Numbered from the stretch's first letter, positions 17,844 to 27,449 are shown. The stretch is 56,160 nt of DNA from Akkermansiaceae bacterium UBA5689 (GCA_002420305.1 DIHT01000152.1:28871-85030), one strand, 5' to 3'. Numbers and translations are program-made. The notes: a model not told the origin generated them from the letters alone.

Positions 17844-19277
17844 ATGAAAATTACCGTCGAAAGACAGTCTGACTGTGCCGCCCGGCTCTCAGTCGAAATC
17901 CCTCCTGCAAATCTGAAGGAGGAGCGTCTCAAAATCATCCGAGCCTTCGGGAATCAGGCTAGAATCTCTGGATTTCGTCCAGGCAAGGTCCCGCGTACGG
18001 TGATTGAAAAGCGATACGGAGAGCAGATTACCGGGGAACTGGAACAGCGGATGATGCAACAGGCTGTAAACGACGCTGCTCAAAACGAAAACCTGCGAGT
18101 CATCGATGCCAAAACGCCGGAAGATACCGTTTATCACCCCGACGGAGCCCTGACATTTTCCTCGGTGCTGACCCTCGCGCCTGAATTTGAGCTTCCGGAC
18201 TACAAGACCATCCAGCTGGAAATTCCTGATCGAGCCATTGGGGAGGAAGACATCGAGAATGAAATTCAAAACGTAAGAGCCCGCTACGCGGACTACACCG
18301 AAGTGACAGACCGCCCGCTCCAGGCGGGAGATTTTGCAGTAATTGATTACCGGTCAGAATTGGACGGCAAGCCAACCGAAGAAGCAGTCGGCCAATCGGT
18401 GGGTTACCTTGGGAATGGAGAGGACTACTGGCTTAAGATGGAGGATGATTCGATCCTACCAGGGTTCTCCAACTCACTCGAAGGAGCCGCCCTTGGAGAA
18501 GAGCGAAAGTTTTCGTGCATCGTGCCGGAGGAGTTTCCGGTCGAAGAATTACGTCAGGTAGAGCTCGATTTCCATGTCACAGTAAAAGGGATCAAGGTTC
18601 AGAAGCTCCCCGAGCTTACCGACGAACTCGCTGCAGAAATTCTGCCCGGATCTGACATCAACGGCCTGAGGGAGATGATCAGGGGGAATCTTGAGCACCA
18701 ACTTAACCAGCAGATCGAGGAGTTCAAAGTCAGCCAGCTTCTCGAAAAACTTACCTCCATGGTTCAATTCGAACTGCCCCCAGAGTTAGTAACCGCAGAG
18801 ACACAGGGCCAGGCTGATGAAATGGTCGAACGCGGTCTCGGCTCTGGAATGTCTGAGGACGAAATCGAAGGGCGGCAGGACGAGATTTTCGCTGCGGCCT
18901 CACAGAGAGCTCAGACCAATTTGAAGACAGATTTCCTCCTCCAGAGAATTGCGGAGGAAGAGCAGATCCAGGTGACTCAGGAAGAGATGGCTAACAGGGT
19001 AGCCGCCATGGCGAACCAGGCGAAGAAACCGATCAAAACCTTTGCCTCAGAGCTCCAGAAAAGTGGGCGCCTGAGAGAGATTCAGCACTCGATGATCCTG
19101 AGTAAGACCATTGACTTCCTGTTGGAGCACGCGAAGGTCAGTTCAACCAGCGAGCAGCTGGAGAACGACTCTGAGGAAGAGGTTACTCAAGCCGATCCCG
19201 GAGAACCGGACACCGAGTCCGGCAGTGGTTCTCCCGACAGCGACGTAAAAGAAGAATCTGAAAAAAACGATGAGTAA
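17844..19277 (+). CDS. tig: Trigger factor, ribosome-associated chaperone
   Basis: A 477-residue chaperone that binds nascent chains at the ribosome exit and has a peptidyl-prolyl isomerase domain. The N-terminal ribosome-binding motif is ISGFRPGKVPRTVIEKRYG. The FKBP-like domain covers about residues 150-245 (ADYTEVTDRPLQAGDFAVIDY). A helical C-terminal domain ends in an acidic tail rich in Glu, Ser and Asp. It overlaps clpP by 8 bases in the conserved tig-clpP-clpX order. Confidence 0.96.
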   Translation: MKITVERQSDCAARLSVEIPPANLKEERLKIIRAFGNQARISGFRPGKVPRTVIEKRYGEQITGELEQRMMQQAVNDAAQNENLRVIDAKTPEDTVYHPDGALTFSSVLTLAPEFELPDYKTIQLEIPDRAIGEEDIENEIQNVRARYADYTEVTDRPLQAGDFAVIDYRSELDGKPTEEAVGQSVGYLGNGEDYWLKMEDDSILPGFSNSLEGAALGEERKFSCIVPEEFPVEELRQVELDFHVTVKGIKVQKLPELTDELAAEILPGSDINGLREMIRGNLEHQLNQQIEEFKVSQLLEKLTSMVQFELPPELVTAETQGQADEMVERGLGSGMSEDEIEGRQDEIFAAASQRAQTNLKTDFLLQRIAEEEQIQVTQEEMANRVAAMANQAKKPIKTFASELQKSGRLREIQHSMILSKTIDFLLEHAKVSSTSEQLENDSEEEVTQADPGEPDTESGSGSPDSDVKEESEKNDE

Positions 19278-19926
19278 CTTCGATCCAACATCTACGGCCC
19301 CTCAATCGCCTCAAAATTCCTACCTTGTTCCAACTGTCATCGAGCAGGATGGGCGTGGAGAGCGCGCCTTTGACATTTACTCCCGACTTCTGAAGGACCG
19401 TATCATTTTTATTGGGACGCCCATCGACGACTTCGTAGCCAATTCAGTAATAGCCCAAATGCTGTTTCTCCAGATGGCTGATCCTAAGAAGGACATTCAC
19501 ATATATATCAACTCCCCTGGAGGAAGCGTGACTGCAGGGCTCGCAATCTACGATACGATGCAGTTTGTCACCTGCGATGTGAACACCTACTGCATAGGAA
19601 TTGCTGCCTCAATGGGGGCCGTCCTGCTCACAGCGGGTAGCGAGGGAAAGCGTTTCTGCCTTCCCAACTCTCACGTGATGATTCACCAGGTCTCTGGTGG
19701 TGCCCAGGGAACTGCCTCCGATGTAGAACGAACAGTCGAATTCATGTTTGAACTGAAGAAGCGCCTGAACGGTATTCTTTCCAAGCACACCGGGAAAGAT
19801 CTTGATACTGTTGATCAGGATGCAGATCGAGACAACTACATGTCGGCGCAAGAGGCCGCCGACTATGGGCTCGTGGATCGGGTTCTTGAAAACAGGAAAG
19901 ATCTCGGAGACGCAGACGAGGCCTGA
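19270..19926 (+). CDS. clpP: ATP-dependent Clp protease proteolytic subunit
   Basis: Serine protease subunit that forms the ClpP chamber. In 218 residues the catalytic serine is in GIAASMGAVLL (residue 114), the catalytic histidine in HVMIHQ (residue 139), and the aspartate in the DADRDNYMSAQEA block. NSPGGSVTAGLAIYDTMQ is the family glycine-rich hairpin. Length is slightly above average because of an N-terminal propeptide-like segment. It is encoded between tig and clpX. Confidence 0.97.
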   Translation: MSNFDPTSTAPQSPQNSYLVPTVIEQDGRGERAFDIYSRLLKDRIIFIGTPIDDFVANSVIAQMLFLQMADPKKDIHIYINSPGGSVTAGLAIYDTMQFVTCDVNTYCIGIAASMGAVLLTAGSEGKRFCLPNSHVMIHQVSGGAQGTASDVERTVEFMFELKKRLNGILSKHTGKDLDTVDQDADRDNYMSAQEAADYGLVDRVLENRKDLGDADEA

Positions 19927-20027
19927 TATTCCTGAAAAAAGAGGGGGCATAGACTGTCGTCCTCTGCTACCATGCGGTGGGGTAAGGTTTTGAAAAGAAC
20001 CCTGCTCCGTCGTAATCTGCAATTTCT

Positions 20028-21302
20028 ATGGCACGTGCATCCAACCTCACCATGTGTTCCTTCTGTGGCAAAAGCCATTCAGAGGTGAAAAAGCTTATTG
20101 CGGGACCGGGAGTCTATATCTGCAACGAGTGTATCGAGGTTTGCTCCACCATTCTTGACAAGGAATTCTCTGAGGAAAAACAGTTGGATTCAGAGCCCTC
20201 TTTCGAGGAGGCCGTTTCTACTCCAACTCCCAACGAGATTTGCAAGAAGCTTGATGATTACGTAATAGGGCAGGAGCAGGCAAAAAAGGTGCTAGCGGTC
20301 GCCGTTTACAATCACTACCAGAGAATACATCAAGATACCTCCCACACTCCACCAGAGCTGGCGGATGTCGAAATCGAGAAGTCCAACATCCTTCTTCTTG
20401 GCCCAACAGGTTCCGGTAAGACTTTACTTGCACGAACGCTGGCTCGAGTCCTGGACGTCCCCTTCTGCATCGTTGATGCCACGACTCTGACCGAGGCAGG
20501 ATACGTAGGGGAAGATGTGGAAAACATTGTTTTGCGGTTGCTCCAAGCTGCAGACTTCGACGTAGAAAAGGCTGAACAGGGCATTATCTACGTTGATGAG
20601 ATTGATAAAATCGGGAGGAAAACAGAGAACGTCAGTATTACCAGGGACGTTTCGGGAGAGGGAGTGCAGCAGGCTCTCCTGAAAATTCTCGAAGGCACCG
20701 TCTGTAATGTGCCACCTCAGGGAGGGCGCAAACATCCACAACAGGAATACATCCAGGTGAATACAGAGCGCATTCTTTTTGTCTGTGGCGGGGCATTTGT
20801 AGGAATGGAAGATATTGTTCGGAGACGTCTAGGCCGAAATGCACTTGGATTTGCAGCCGCAGAAAAAACTGCGCTCGCTGAGGGATCCGATGAGAACCTG
20901 ATGAGCAAGGTTCAACCGGAAGACCTTCTGCATTTTGGCCTCATCCCCGAATTTATCGGGCGACTCCCTGTTCACTCGTCTCTCCTAAGACTCGACGAGG
21001 ATGAGCTGGTTCGGATCCTGACCGAGCCGCGGAATGCGCTGGTGAAACAATACCAGAAGCAACTCGCTCTCAATGATGTGAAACTCAAGGTTTCCCGGGA
21101 CGCCTTGCGGGCGATGGCGGAAGAAGCAGTACGGAGAGGAACCGGGGCACGGGCTCTTCGCTCCATTTTCGAAGGCATCACTCTCGACATCATGTATGAT
21201 ATCCCTTCGCGAAAAGATATTGATTCTGTATCCATCAGCCGCGGAGTCGTGGAAGGAAAAAAATCCCCGGCAATCCGTAAAAAGCGCGCAGATGCGGCAT
21301 AG
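20028..21302 (+). CDS. clpX: ATP-dependent Clp protease ATP-binding subunit ClpX
   Basis: AAA+ unfoldase that feeds substrates into ClpP. The 424-residue protein has an N-terminal zinc-binding domain (CSFCGK...CNECIEVC, residues 11-40), Walker A LLLGPTGSGKT, Walker B IIYVDEIDKI, sensor and arginine-finger regions (GLIPEFIGRLPV), and a C-terminal small domain with GARALRSIFE. All key elements look intact. It follows clpP after 101 bases. Confidence 0.97.
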   Translation: MARASNLTMCSFCGKSHSEVKKLIAGPGVYICNECIEVCSTILDKEFSEEKQLDSEPSFEEAVSTPTPNEICKKLDDYVIGQEQAKKVLAVAVYNHYQRIHQDTSHTPPELADVEIEKSNILLLGPTGSGKTLLARTLARVLDVPFCIVDATTLTEAGYVGEDVENIVLRLLQAADFDVEKAEQGIIYVDEIDKIGRKTENVSITRDVSGEGVQQALLKILEGTVCNVPPQGGRKHPQQEYIQVNTERILFVCGGAFVGMEDIVRRRLGRNALGFAAAEKTALAEGSDENLMSKVQPEDLLHFGLIPEFIGRLPVHSSLLRLDEDELVRILTEPRNALVKQYQKQLALNDVKLKVSRDALRAMAEEAVRRGTGARALRSIFEGITLDIMYDIPSRKDIDSVSISRGVVEGKKSPAIRKKRADAA

Positions 21303-21358
21303 GCTGCATACCGTTGGAAGACTCTTCACTTTCCAGACGAACCCCGTAGGGTAGGGGC

Positions 21359-22615
21359 ATGGCCTTACGCACCATTATTGCGATTGCAATCTTCCTGCTT
21401 CCGCAGCTGACCAGCTCACAGCAAAGGACCGGCCCTTCTCCACGACCCCTCCCCGACGAGGGCATGGGTTACGAACACGTGGAGCGCTTCATCCATGTCC
21501 TTGAGCAGGTCCGCTCTCATCACCCTGATCGTGACAAACTCAGCTACGAGCGCCTCATAAATCATGCCCTTGAGGGAATGCTGAACTCTCTCGATAATTT
21601 TTCAGGATTCTATCACCCTGAAACCTACTCTTTCATCAGCAAGGAGAAACGTGAACCATCCCTGCCAGGACTAGGAATCACTCTGGGCAAGAGCCACGAC
21701 CGGATCAAGGTAACGGTGGTCCACTCAGGATCCGCCGCAGATGAGGCTAATATTCTTGCTGGCGATTCCATTCTGGAAGTAAAGGGTCACCCCACCTCCA
21801 AGCTCACGCTGGCAGAGATCCTTGAAAAATTGCAAGGCCCTGTGGGTGAACACGTCCCTCTTACCCTTTACCGCGCCAGTAACCGGGAGTCTTACGAGGC
21901 ATCGATCCTCCGCAGAGTTGTCAAAAATTCGGCTGTGCCCACAGCGCAGTTTCTCGACGGCCGTCTTTCTACCAAACTCAAGACCGGTTATCTCTATCTC
22001 TCCGAATTTACAGCAACCTCCCATCGCGAAATCGAAGCCGCACTGGACGATCTTGAGGATCGCGGCATGGAGGCACTTCTCCTTGACCTGCGAGGCAACC
22101 CCGGGGGACTCCTGACCGCGGCGGTCTCCATCCTTGGGGAATTCCTCCCTCCTTCGACAGAGGTGGTATTTACCAGAGGACGGAACCCCGAGCATACATC
22201 CCCTGCCATGAAGACCCCTGCACGCAAGCGGAGGAATCGAAGCTATCCAGTTGCCGTCCTCCTGGATCGCGACTCAGCCAGCGCCTCAGAACTCGTCGCT
22301 GGAGCCCTTCAGGACTTGGCGCGCGCAACCATCGTTGGGGAAACTAGTTACGGCAAAGGATCGGTTCAACGTGTCATGCCGATGGGTAACGCAGCCCTGA
22401 AGCTCACGATTGCAACTTACCACACACCTTCGGGTAGAACTCCCCAGGAAAGCGGAATTATTCCTGACGTCGAAGTGAGTATCTCGGATGAAGATCGAGC
22501 GAACCTCCGAAGACAACGACGGCGTGACTCGCTGACCCCTGATCAGCGGCAAATTCTTGATTCGTGGGTGGACCCCGTAGTTACCGGAGCTCTCCAAGCG
22601 GTCTCGAAACAATAA
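21359..22615 (+). CDS. Carboxy-terminal processing protease (S41 family) with PDZ domain
   Basis: An exported S41 peptidase of 418 residues. It has a signal peptide (about residues 1-22), a PDZ domain around residues 95-175 (GLGITLG...VHSGSAADEANILAGDSIL) and a peptidase domain. The catalytic Ser and Lys are in DSASASELVAG and TSYGKGSVQ. Such enzymes trim C-termini of periplasmic proteins. It starts 56 bases after clpX and is followed by tsaD after 13 bases. Confidence 0.92.
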   Translation: MALRTIIAIAIFLLPQLTSSQQRTGPSPRPLPDEGMGYEHVERFIHVLEQVRSHHPDRDKLSYERLINHALEGMLNSLDNFSGFYHPETYSFISKEKREPSLPGLGITLGKSHDRIKVTVVHSGSAADEANILAGDSILEVKGHPTSKLTLAEILEKLQGPVGEHVPLTLYRASNRESYEASILRRVVKNSAVPTAQFLDGRLSTKLKTGYLYLSEFTATSHREIEAALDDLEDRGMEALLLDLRGNPGGLLTAAVSILGEFLPPSTEVVFTRGRNPEHTSPAMKTPARKRRNRSYPVAVLLDRDSASASELVAGALQDLARATIVGETSYGKGSVQRVMPMGNAALKLTIATYHTPSGRTPQESGIIPDVEVSISDEDRANLRRQRRRDSLTPDQRQILDSWVDPVVTGALQAVSKQ

Positions 22616-22628
22616 GATCCTCAACCCT

Positions 22629-23720
22629 ATGCCTGTTGCCGAGCAGCCAGCCCCAGAATTGAAAGCGAGAGCTCTGACGATCCTCGCAATCGAAACGTCA
22701 TGCGATGAGAGCGCTGTGGCCATTCTCACGCAGACCGGCACAACACCTGCAGAAATACTCTGCTCCCTTGTTTCTTCCCAAATACAACTGCACCGGTCTT
22801 ATGGCGGAGTTGTCCCCGAGGTAGCATCTCGCAACCACTCTCTCATTCTTCGCAGCCTGGTGGAGCAAGCGCTTGATCAAGCAGATCTACAAGCCCGCGA
22901 TGTCGATGCTTTTGTTGCCACCAAGGGTCCCGGATTATCGTCATCCCTGCTTGTTGGACATAGCATGGCCAAAGCTCTCGCTGCTGCGTCTGGTAGAAAT
23001 TTCCTCTCGGTGAACCATATGGAGGGGCATCTTCTCTCCCCCTTTCTTTCCGATCAGAGCACCTCTTGGAAAAGCCCCGACATAACGGTCCCCCCTCATC
23101 TGGCTCTGATCGTATCAGGAGGCCATACCATGCTGGTCCACGCCAGACAGGCTGGTAATTACCATCTCATCGGGCGTACGGTAGACGACGCGGCGGGCGA
23201 GGCCTTCGATAAAGTAGCACGCATGCTGGGACTCCCCTACCCTGGAGGCCCCGAAATAGAAAAGCAGGCCAGGACTGGCAACCCAGAGGCCTTCCAGTTT
23301 CCACGTTCGATGCCCGGGGACCTCAACTTCTCCTTCTCCGGGCTCAAGACCGCAGTGCGTTATGCTCTCCCTAAGATCAGCAATCTCACCAAAAGACTCC
23401 CTGACATTTGTGCCTCTTTTCAAAAGGCTGTTACAGATGTCCTCGTCTCGAAATCTCTCCGAGCCGCTAAAGAATACGGGTGCAACATCATCACCTTGTC
23501 TGGGGGAGTGAGCTGTAATGAGGCGCTCCGCTCCGTCCTCCGCGAGAAGTGCATGTCCGAGGGACTACGCTTTCTTACCTGTCCTCCCGGTTTGTCTACA
23601 GACAATGCGGCCATGATTGCATTTGCTGCACTTTTAAAGCTTCGAGGCGGCGCTACTGGATCGATGAGTGAGGATATTGACCCGAACTTTTCCCTGTGTC
23701 AGCAGGACTCAATCTTATAA
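22629..23720 (+). CDS. tsaD: tRNA N6-adenosine threonylcarbamoyltransferase
   Basis: TsaD transfers threonylcarbamoyl to A37 of ANN-decoding tRNAs. The 363-residue protein starts its ASKHA fold with LAIETSCDESAVA, carries the metal-binding HxxxH in NHMEGHLLSP and the ATP-binding VSGGHT motif, and has GAAGEAFDK-type sequence (DDAAGEAFDKVARMLGL) plus a C-terminal TDNAAMIAFAAL block. All expected motifs are present. It follows the S41 protease closely on the same strand. Confidence 0.96.
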   Translation: MPVAEQPAPELKARALTILAIETSCDESAVAILTQTGTTPAEILCSLVSSQIQLHRSYGGVVPEVASRNHSLILRSLVEQALDQADLQARDVDAFVATKGPGLSSSLLVGHSMAKALAAASGRNFLSVNHMEGHLLSPFLSDQSTSWKSPDITVPPHLALIVSGGHTMLVHARQAGNYHLIGRTVDDAAGEAFDKVARMLGLPYPGGPEIEKQARTGNPEAFQFPRSMPGDLNFSFSGLKTAVRYALPKISNLTKRLPDICASFQKAVTDVLVSKSLRAAKEYGCNIITLSGGVSCNEALRSVLREKCMSEGLRFLTCPPGLSTDNAAMIAFAALLKLRGGATGSMSEDIDPNFSLCQQDSIL

Positions 23721-23733
23721 GGGAAGACCCACA

Positions 23734-24357
23734 TTGAAACGTTGCCTCGTATTTGATTTCGATGGAACCATTGCCGACACACTCGGTGAGGGGCTGAACA
23801 TCTATAATGAACTCGCTGAGAAGAATGGATATAATCTCATAAGCCCTGATCAGTTGGATGACCTGAGAGAATTGGATACGAATGGGCTGCTGAAGTATCT
23901 TGGCGTCCCTAAACGCAGGCTCCCACTTCACCTCGCTACTGCAATGCGACGCCTCCGAAGCCGCATAGAGCACCTCTCTCTCATTGAGGGCGTCCAGGAT
24001 GTTCTACCCCTCTTACGTGAGCGCTCTGAACAGATGGGGATTCTCAGTTCGAATATTCCGGAGAACATCGACACCTTTCTCGAGGTTCATGGCATTAGGC
24101 ACGAATTTTCCTTTATTAGCAGTACTGGAAAACTAAGTGGCAAGGCCCGCCACCTGCGCTCGATCGCCCGCACTTTCTCTCTTGCACCCGGGGAAATCAC
24201 TTACGTTGGTGACGAAATTCGCGATCTTCGGGCAGCCCGTAAGGCGAAGGTCGAGGTCATCGCGGTCACTTGGGGGTTAAATTCCAGAAAATCACTATCC
24301 AGAGAAAACCCGACTTTCCTCATCGACCAGCCCTCTGAGCTTCTCGACATCGTCTAG
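23734..24357 (+). CDS. HAD-superfamily phosphatase (phosphoglycolate phosphatase-like)
   Basis: A 207-residue HAD hydrolase. The nucleophile motif is LVFDFDGTIADT; motif II is LSSNIPENI; motif III/IV is YVGDEIRDLRAARKA. The TTG at 23734 is chosen as start because it follows the tsaD stop by 13 bases and is preceded by GGGAAG; the frame is also open into tsaD. The fold resembles phosphoglycolate phosphatases; the substrate is uncertain. Confidence 0.85.
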   Translation: MKRCLVFDFDGTIADTLGEGLNIYNELAEKNGYNLISPDQLDDLRELDTNGLLKYLGVPKRRLPLHLATAMRRLRSRIEHLSLIEGVQDVLPLLRERSEQMGILSSNIPENIDTFLEVHGIRHEFSFISSTGKLSGKARHLRSIARTFSLAPGEITYVGDEIRDLRAARKAKVEVIAVTWGLNSRKSLSRENPTFLIDQPSELLDIV

Positions 24358-24468
24358 CAATCAGATCTAGGGCCAAGGCACCCTTGCCCTTATCCTTAAT
24401 TGGAGATAGGACCTCTAAAGGCCTCCCGGGACCGTTCCAGGTGAGAACAAGACCACAACCCTTGTCAC

Positions 24469-25104
24469 ATGAAAAATGAATCTTCCGACAACGCCTCTGC
24501 CAAGACACCAGAACCCGTCCCCGCCTCTCAAACAGGTTCCAAGACAAATCAGAATCTCGTTGTAAGCCTCATTCTTGGGGGAATCGTTATCGCCCTTTCT
24601 TTACTGGCTCTCCAAGTCACCGGCACTGATTTTGGCGGAGAAAAATCAGAAGTTGAGAAGCTTCGTGAGGAACTCAATGCCAAACGGCAGAGTATGGGAT
24701 TTGCCGACGGCACAACTGGCCCTAGCGTGGAATCGCCAGCCCAGTTGGCCACCCGCCTTTCGACAGAATCCTCACAACTCGCAAGGTTAGTGAGCCAGCT
24801 TCAGGCATCTGTGGAATCGCTCGGCCGGGAGCTCCAAATGTCACAAACCACTGTTCGCTCTCTCAGCAGCCAACTAGCGAGCGCAACAAATGCGACAATT
24901 GACACTGATGACCTGCGCAGGCAGCTCACAGAAGCCCTCTCAAGAGCCACCGCATCGGAGGACCGTCTCAGTCAAATTCAGAAGCAGTCTGCGGGTGCAC
25001 CCACGCAGAACCAATTAGAGACCCTCCTCGCAGAGCGTGATCAATTGCGCGCCATGGTTGCCCAGCTCAAGAACAAGGAATTATCCCCTGATAGCGCTGA
25101 GTAG
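24469..25104 (+). CDS. Single-span membrane protein with coiled coil, unknown function
   Basis: A 211-residue protein. A short Ser/Pro/Thr-rich N-terminus is followed by one membrane segment (about residues 28-49). The rest is a mostly helical, Gln/Glu/Leu/Ser-rich region with heptad-like spacing (e.g. VEKLREELNAKRQ, QLARLVSQLQASVESLGREL), suggesting a periplasmic coiled coil. No catalytic motif or known family was recognised. It ends 129 bases before the convergent PDZ protein gene. Confidence 0.75.
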   Translation: MKNESSDNASAKTPEPVPASQTGSKTNQNLVVSLILGGIVIALSLLALQVTGTDFGGEKSEVEKLREELNAKRQSMGFADGTTGPSVESPAQLATRLSTESSQLARLVSQLQASVESLGRELQMSQTTVRSLSSQLASATNATIDTDDLRRQLTEALSRATASEDRLSQIQKQSAGAPTQNQLETLLAERDQLRAMVAQLKNKELSPDSAE

Positions 25105-25233
25105 ACTCTCTTGAGAGAGACAACGAAAACTGCGACTTCCTTCCCGGAAAGTGAGATGCGCTCAGGTGCATTCACCCGTCTGACATGAGTGTCTGGCTCA
25201 CTTACGATGTGTAGACTTGGAAACTCCAGAATA

Positions 25234-26388
25234 TTACTCGCCGCCTTCCTCAATCTCTTCCATCAAACGTCGCATCTCCTCTAATCGGCGACGCATTGCT
25301 TCGAAGGGATCCACCTCCGGCCCTCGAACTTCAGGAAGGGGAATTCTTCCAGCCTTACCAAGCTGAGCCTCAGGTGGCGCCGGCTCCAAGGCGAGAGTCT
25401 GCTCTATCGCGGAGGATGGAATGATGAAGGTCTTGATTCTCCCAGCCCGCGCAATGGCAACCCCAACAACCCTTCCTTCCAGATCAACGACGGGAGCGCC
25501 ACAGTCTTCCGGTGCGATCTGCATATCCGACTGCACCACTCTCGAGAATCCATCTCTCACTTCATTGTATCTGTGCCCTCCCATGTTATTCATCTGCTCC
25601 ATCCGGCTGTAGGGTATCCGTGGCGCCCGTGGTCGACCACCCAGCTCCACTTCGATTTCTCTCTCTTCTTCGCCTCGCGCATAACGAATCTTCACCTTCT
25701 GTCCCGGCTCGAGCCGTTGCAAAAGAGCACTCAGCTCAAAGCTTCCGTTCACCTTTTTCCCGGTCACCTCCAAAATGATATCGGAGGCCATGAGGCCCGA
25801 CCGCTCCGCTCCTGTTCCCAGCTCTACGCGGCGCACGAGCACTCCAGGCCCTTTAAATTCCAGATCCATTGCGACACCAAGGAAAGCTCGGTCAGAACTA
25901 CGGAGGCTCCGCGGCATGACACTCACCACTCCCATTCCTGCAGCCTCTCCATCGGGGCGCGCGAGGCAAAGAAAGCTACCAGGACGCAAATCCTTCTCCC
26001 CCGCAAAGATCACAGGGTCGACTTCCAATCCCGCAACTTTGATCACCGCCAGATCCGCATCAGGATACACCCCACTGACGACAGCAGGCAACCACTCACC
26101 TGCGCCTGTTCGGCAACTTAGACTTCGGAGATCGCGACTCACCTCACTCCACTTAGTGAGCACCGTTTCGGGCCCTACTATGGTCCCGTAGCTCACCCTC
26201 TTACGCCAGACTCTCACTTCCACCGTTCCGGCTGAGGCCTTCTTCACGGCTGGAACCAAGGCCCTGAAAATATCAGCAGCCTGCTCATCGAGAAGGGCCT
26301 GACTTTCAGGAGAAGACTCGAGATCCTGCGCCAAGGACTGCGTCCAGCAGGCCAGGAAGATAAAGACTGGAAAGGAGAAGATCTTCAT
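25234..26388 (-). CDS. Degenerate trypsin-like PDZ protein, probable pseudoprotease
   Basis: A 384-residue exported protein (signal peptide about residues 1-20) with a trypsin-like fold signature. Compared with the adjacent active paralogue, the catalytic His position (VLTKWSEV) is Ser81, and the Ser loop GDSGGP reads EDCGAP, with Cys296. Only the Asp (DLAVIKV, residue 112) remains. Unusually, the PDZ domain (about residues 175-250) lies between the Asp strand and the former Ser loop, not after it. A Glu/Arg-rich C-terminal helix ends the protein. It follows the active protease gene by 23 bases. A regulatory or scaffolding role is inferred. Confidence 0.85.
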   Translation of the reverse strand: MKIFSFPVFIFLACWTQSLAQDLESSPESQALLDEQAADIFRALVPAVKKASAGTVEVRVWRKRVSYGTIVGPETVLTKWSEVSRDLRSLSCRTGAGEWLPAVVSGVYPDADLAVIKVAGLEVDPVIFAGEKDLRPGSFLCLARPDGEAAGMGVVSVMPRSLRSSDRAFLGVAMDLEFKGPGVLVRRVELGTGAERSGLMASDIILEVTGKKVNGSFELSALLQRLEPGQKVKIRYARGEEEREIEVELGGRPRAPRIPYSRMEQMNNMGGHRYNEVRDGFSRVVQSDMQIAPEDCGAPVVDLEGRVVGVAIARAGRIKTFIIPSSAIEQTLALEPAPPEAQLGKAGRIPLPEVRGPEVDPFEAMRRRLEEMRRLMEEIEEGGE

Positions 26389-26411
26389 AGTCGATAGGCC
26401 AATCGTTCAGA

Positions 26412-27413
26412 TTATTTCTGTTCAGGCATCACATCGGCAAGCCGAGCCAACTTGACTCTGCAGGTCCTGCTTTCCCCCTCCCGGTTAAAGGTCAATTTGA
26501 CCTCATTACCTGGCTCGTATTCCGAAAGTATCCCCTGCAAGCCCCGCAAACTCTTCACGGGCTGGCCGTCAATGCTAACCACGATGTCGCCCCGTCGCAT
26601 CCCTGCCACATCAGCAGGAGAATCGGGATACACCTCCCCAAGTCGCACTCCTTCCTCGACAGCTCCCGCCACATTGAAGCCGATTACCGGTCGGTCGGGA
26701 TTCATCAATGGATTCATCGTTAGCCTACCCCACGTCTCTCCATTCATCAGCCTCTCCCAGTCGGTTTTAAAGTTCTGCACTCCAGTATGATTGTTCGCCG
26801 TAAGGCTGGCTCCGATCGACGAGTGAATGGCGATCACCTCCCCCTTGAGATTGAAAAGCGGCCCTCCAGAATCACCACCAATCAGTGCACAGTCGCTTCC
26901 AATAAATCCGAGCGGATTGAGCGCGACAACCCGCCCAAATCTCACTGGAGGCGTGCGAAGGGCGTCAAATCCTCCCGCGTGGCCAAGGGATACCACAAAA
27001 TCTCCAATTTCAACGCCTCTCGAATCCCCCAGTTCCACGAATGGCCACTCTTTCTCTTCCGCCAGCTTCACCATTGCCGCGTCCTTCGATAGATTGGAAC
27101 CCAGCACCTTTCCCCTCGCCTGCTTACCGTCGGAAAACACCACCGTGACTTCCTCCAAACCCTCAACGACATGCCCAGCGGTAAGAATCAGTCCGTTCCT
27201 TGAAATTATTACGCCGCTACCGGAGGACTCGCTCGCCTCCGAAAAGAGTGAAACGGTCGCGGTGAGCCCCTTCCCTGCCACGTCGTGGACCTTGTTCTGC
27301 AGCGCCCTCAGATCCTCCGGGCTAAAAGCCGGACCTTCAGCAGCCACCTCCGAAAAGATGGCCAACACCGATAGAATTAAAGCTGCCGGCTCCCCAAAAC
27401 TTGCTAGTTTCAT
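26412..27413 (-). CDS. HtrA/DegP-like trypsin-type serine protease with PDZ domain
   Basis: A 333-residue exported serine protease. After a signal peptide the trypsin fold has all three catalytic residues: His81 in ILTAGHVV, Asp111 in SKDAAMVKL and Ser182 in GGDSGGPLF. A C-terminal PDZ domain covers about residues 235-325 (GVRLGEVYPDSPADVAGMRRGDIVVSIDG). Such enzymes act in periplasmic protein quality control. The gene precedes a degenerate relative with a 23-base gap, suggesting they work together. Confidence 0.92.
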   Translation of the reverse strand: MKLASFGEPAALILSVLAIFSEVAAEGPAFSPEDLRALQNKVHDVAGKGLTATVSLFSEASESSGSGVIISRNGLILTAGHVVEGLEEVTVVFSDGKQARGKVLGSNLSKDAAMVKLAEEKEWPFVELGDSRGVEIGDFVVSLGHAGGFDALRTPPVRFGRVVALNPLGFIGSDCALIGGDSGGPLFNLKGEVIAIHSSIGASLTANNHTGVQNFKTDWERLMNGETWGRLTMNPLMNPDRPVIGFNVAGAVEEGVRLGEVYPDSPADVAGMRRGDIVVSIDGQPVKSLRGLQGILSEYEPGNEVKLTFNREGESRTCRVKLARLADVMPEQK

Positions 27414-27421
27414 CGCTGTGA

Positions 27422-27449
27422 AATATGATGCTTACTTAGCAAGCGTCAA
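27422..27449 (-). promoter_or_regulatory. Candidate promoter for the HtrA-like protease pair, possibly leaderless
   Basis: On the minus strand TTGACG (27449-27444) is followed after 16 bases by CATATT (27427-27422). The -10 ends only 8 bases before the ATG at 27413, and no ribosome binding site precedes it, so the transcript could be leaderless. The spacer holds an imperfect palindrome, GCTTGCTAAGTAAGC. This is inference from pattern only. Confidence 0.3.

Noticed and set aside
25106..25119. CTCTC-TTGA-GAGAG hairpin after the coiled-coil protein gene as terminator
   Set aside because: The five-pair stem has no following T-tract.
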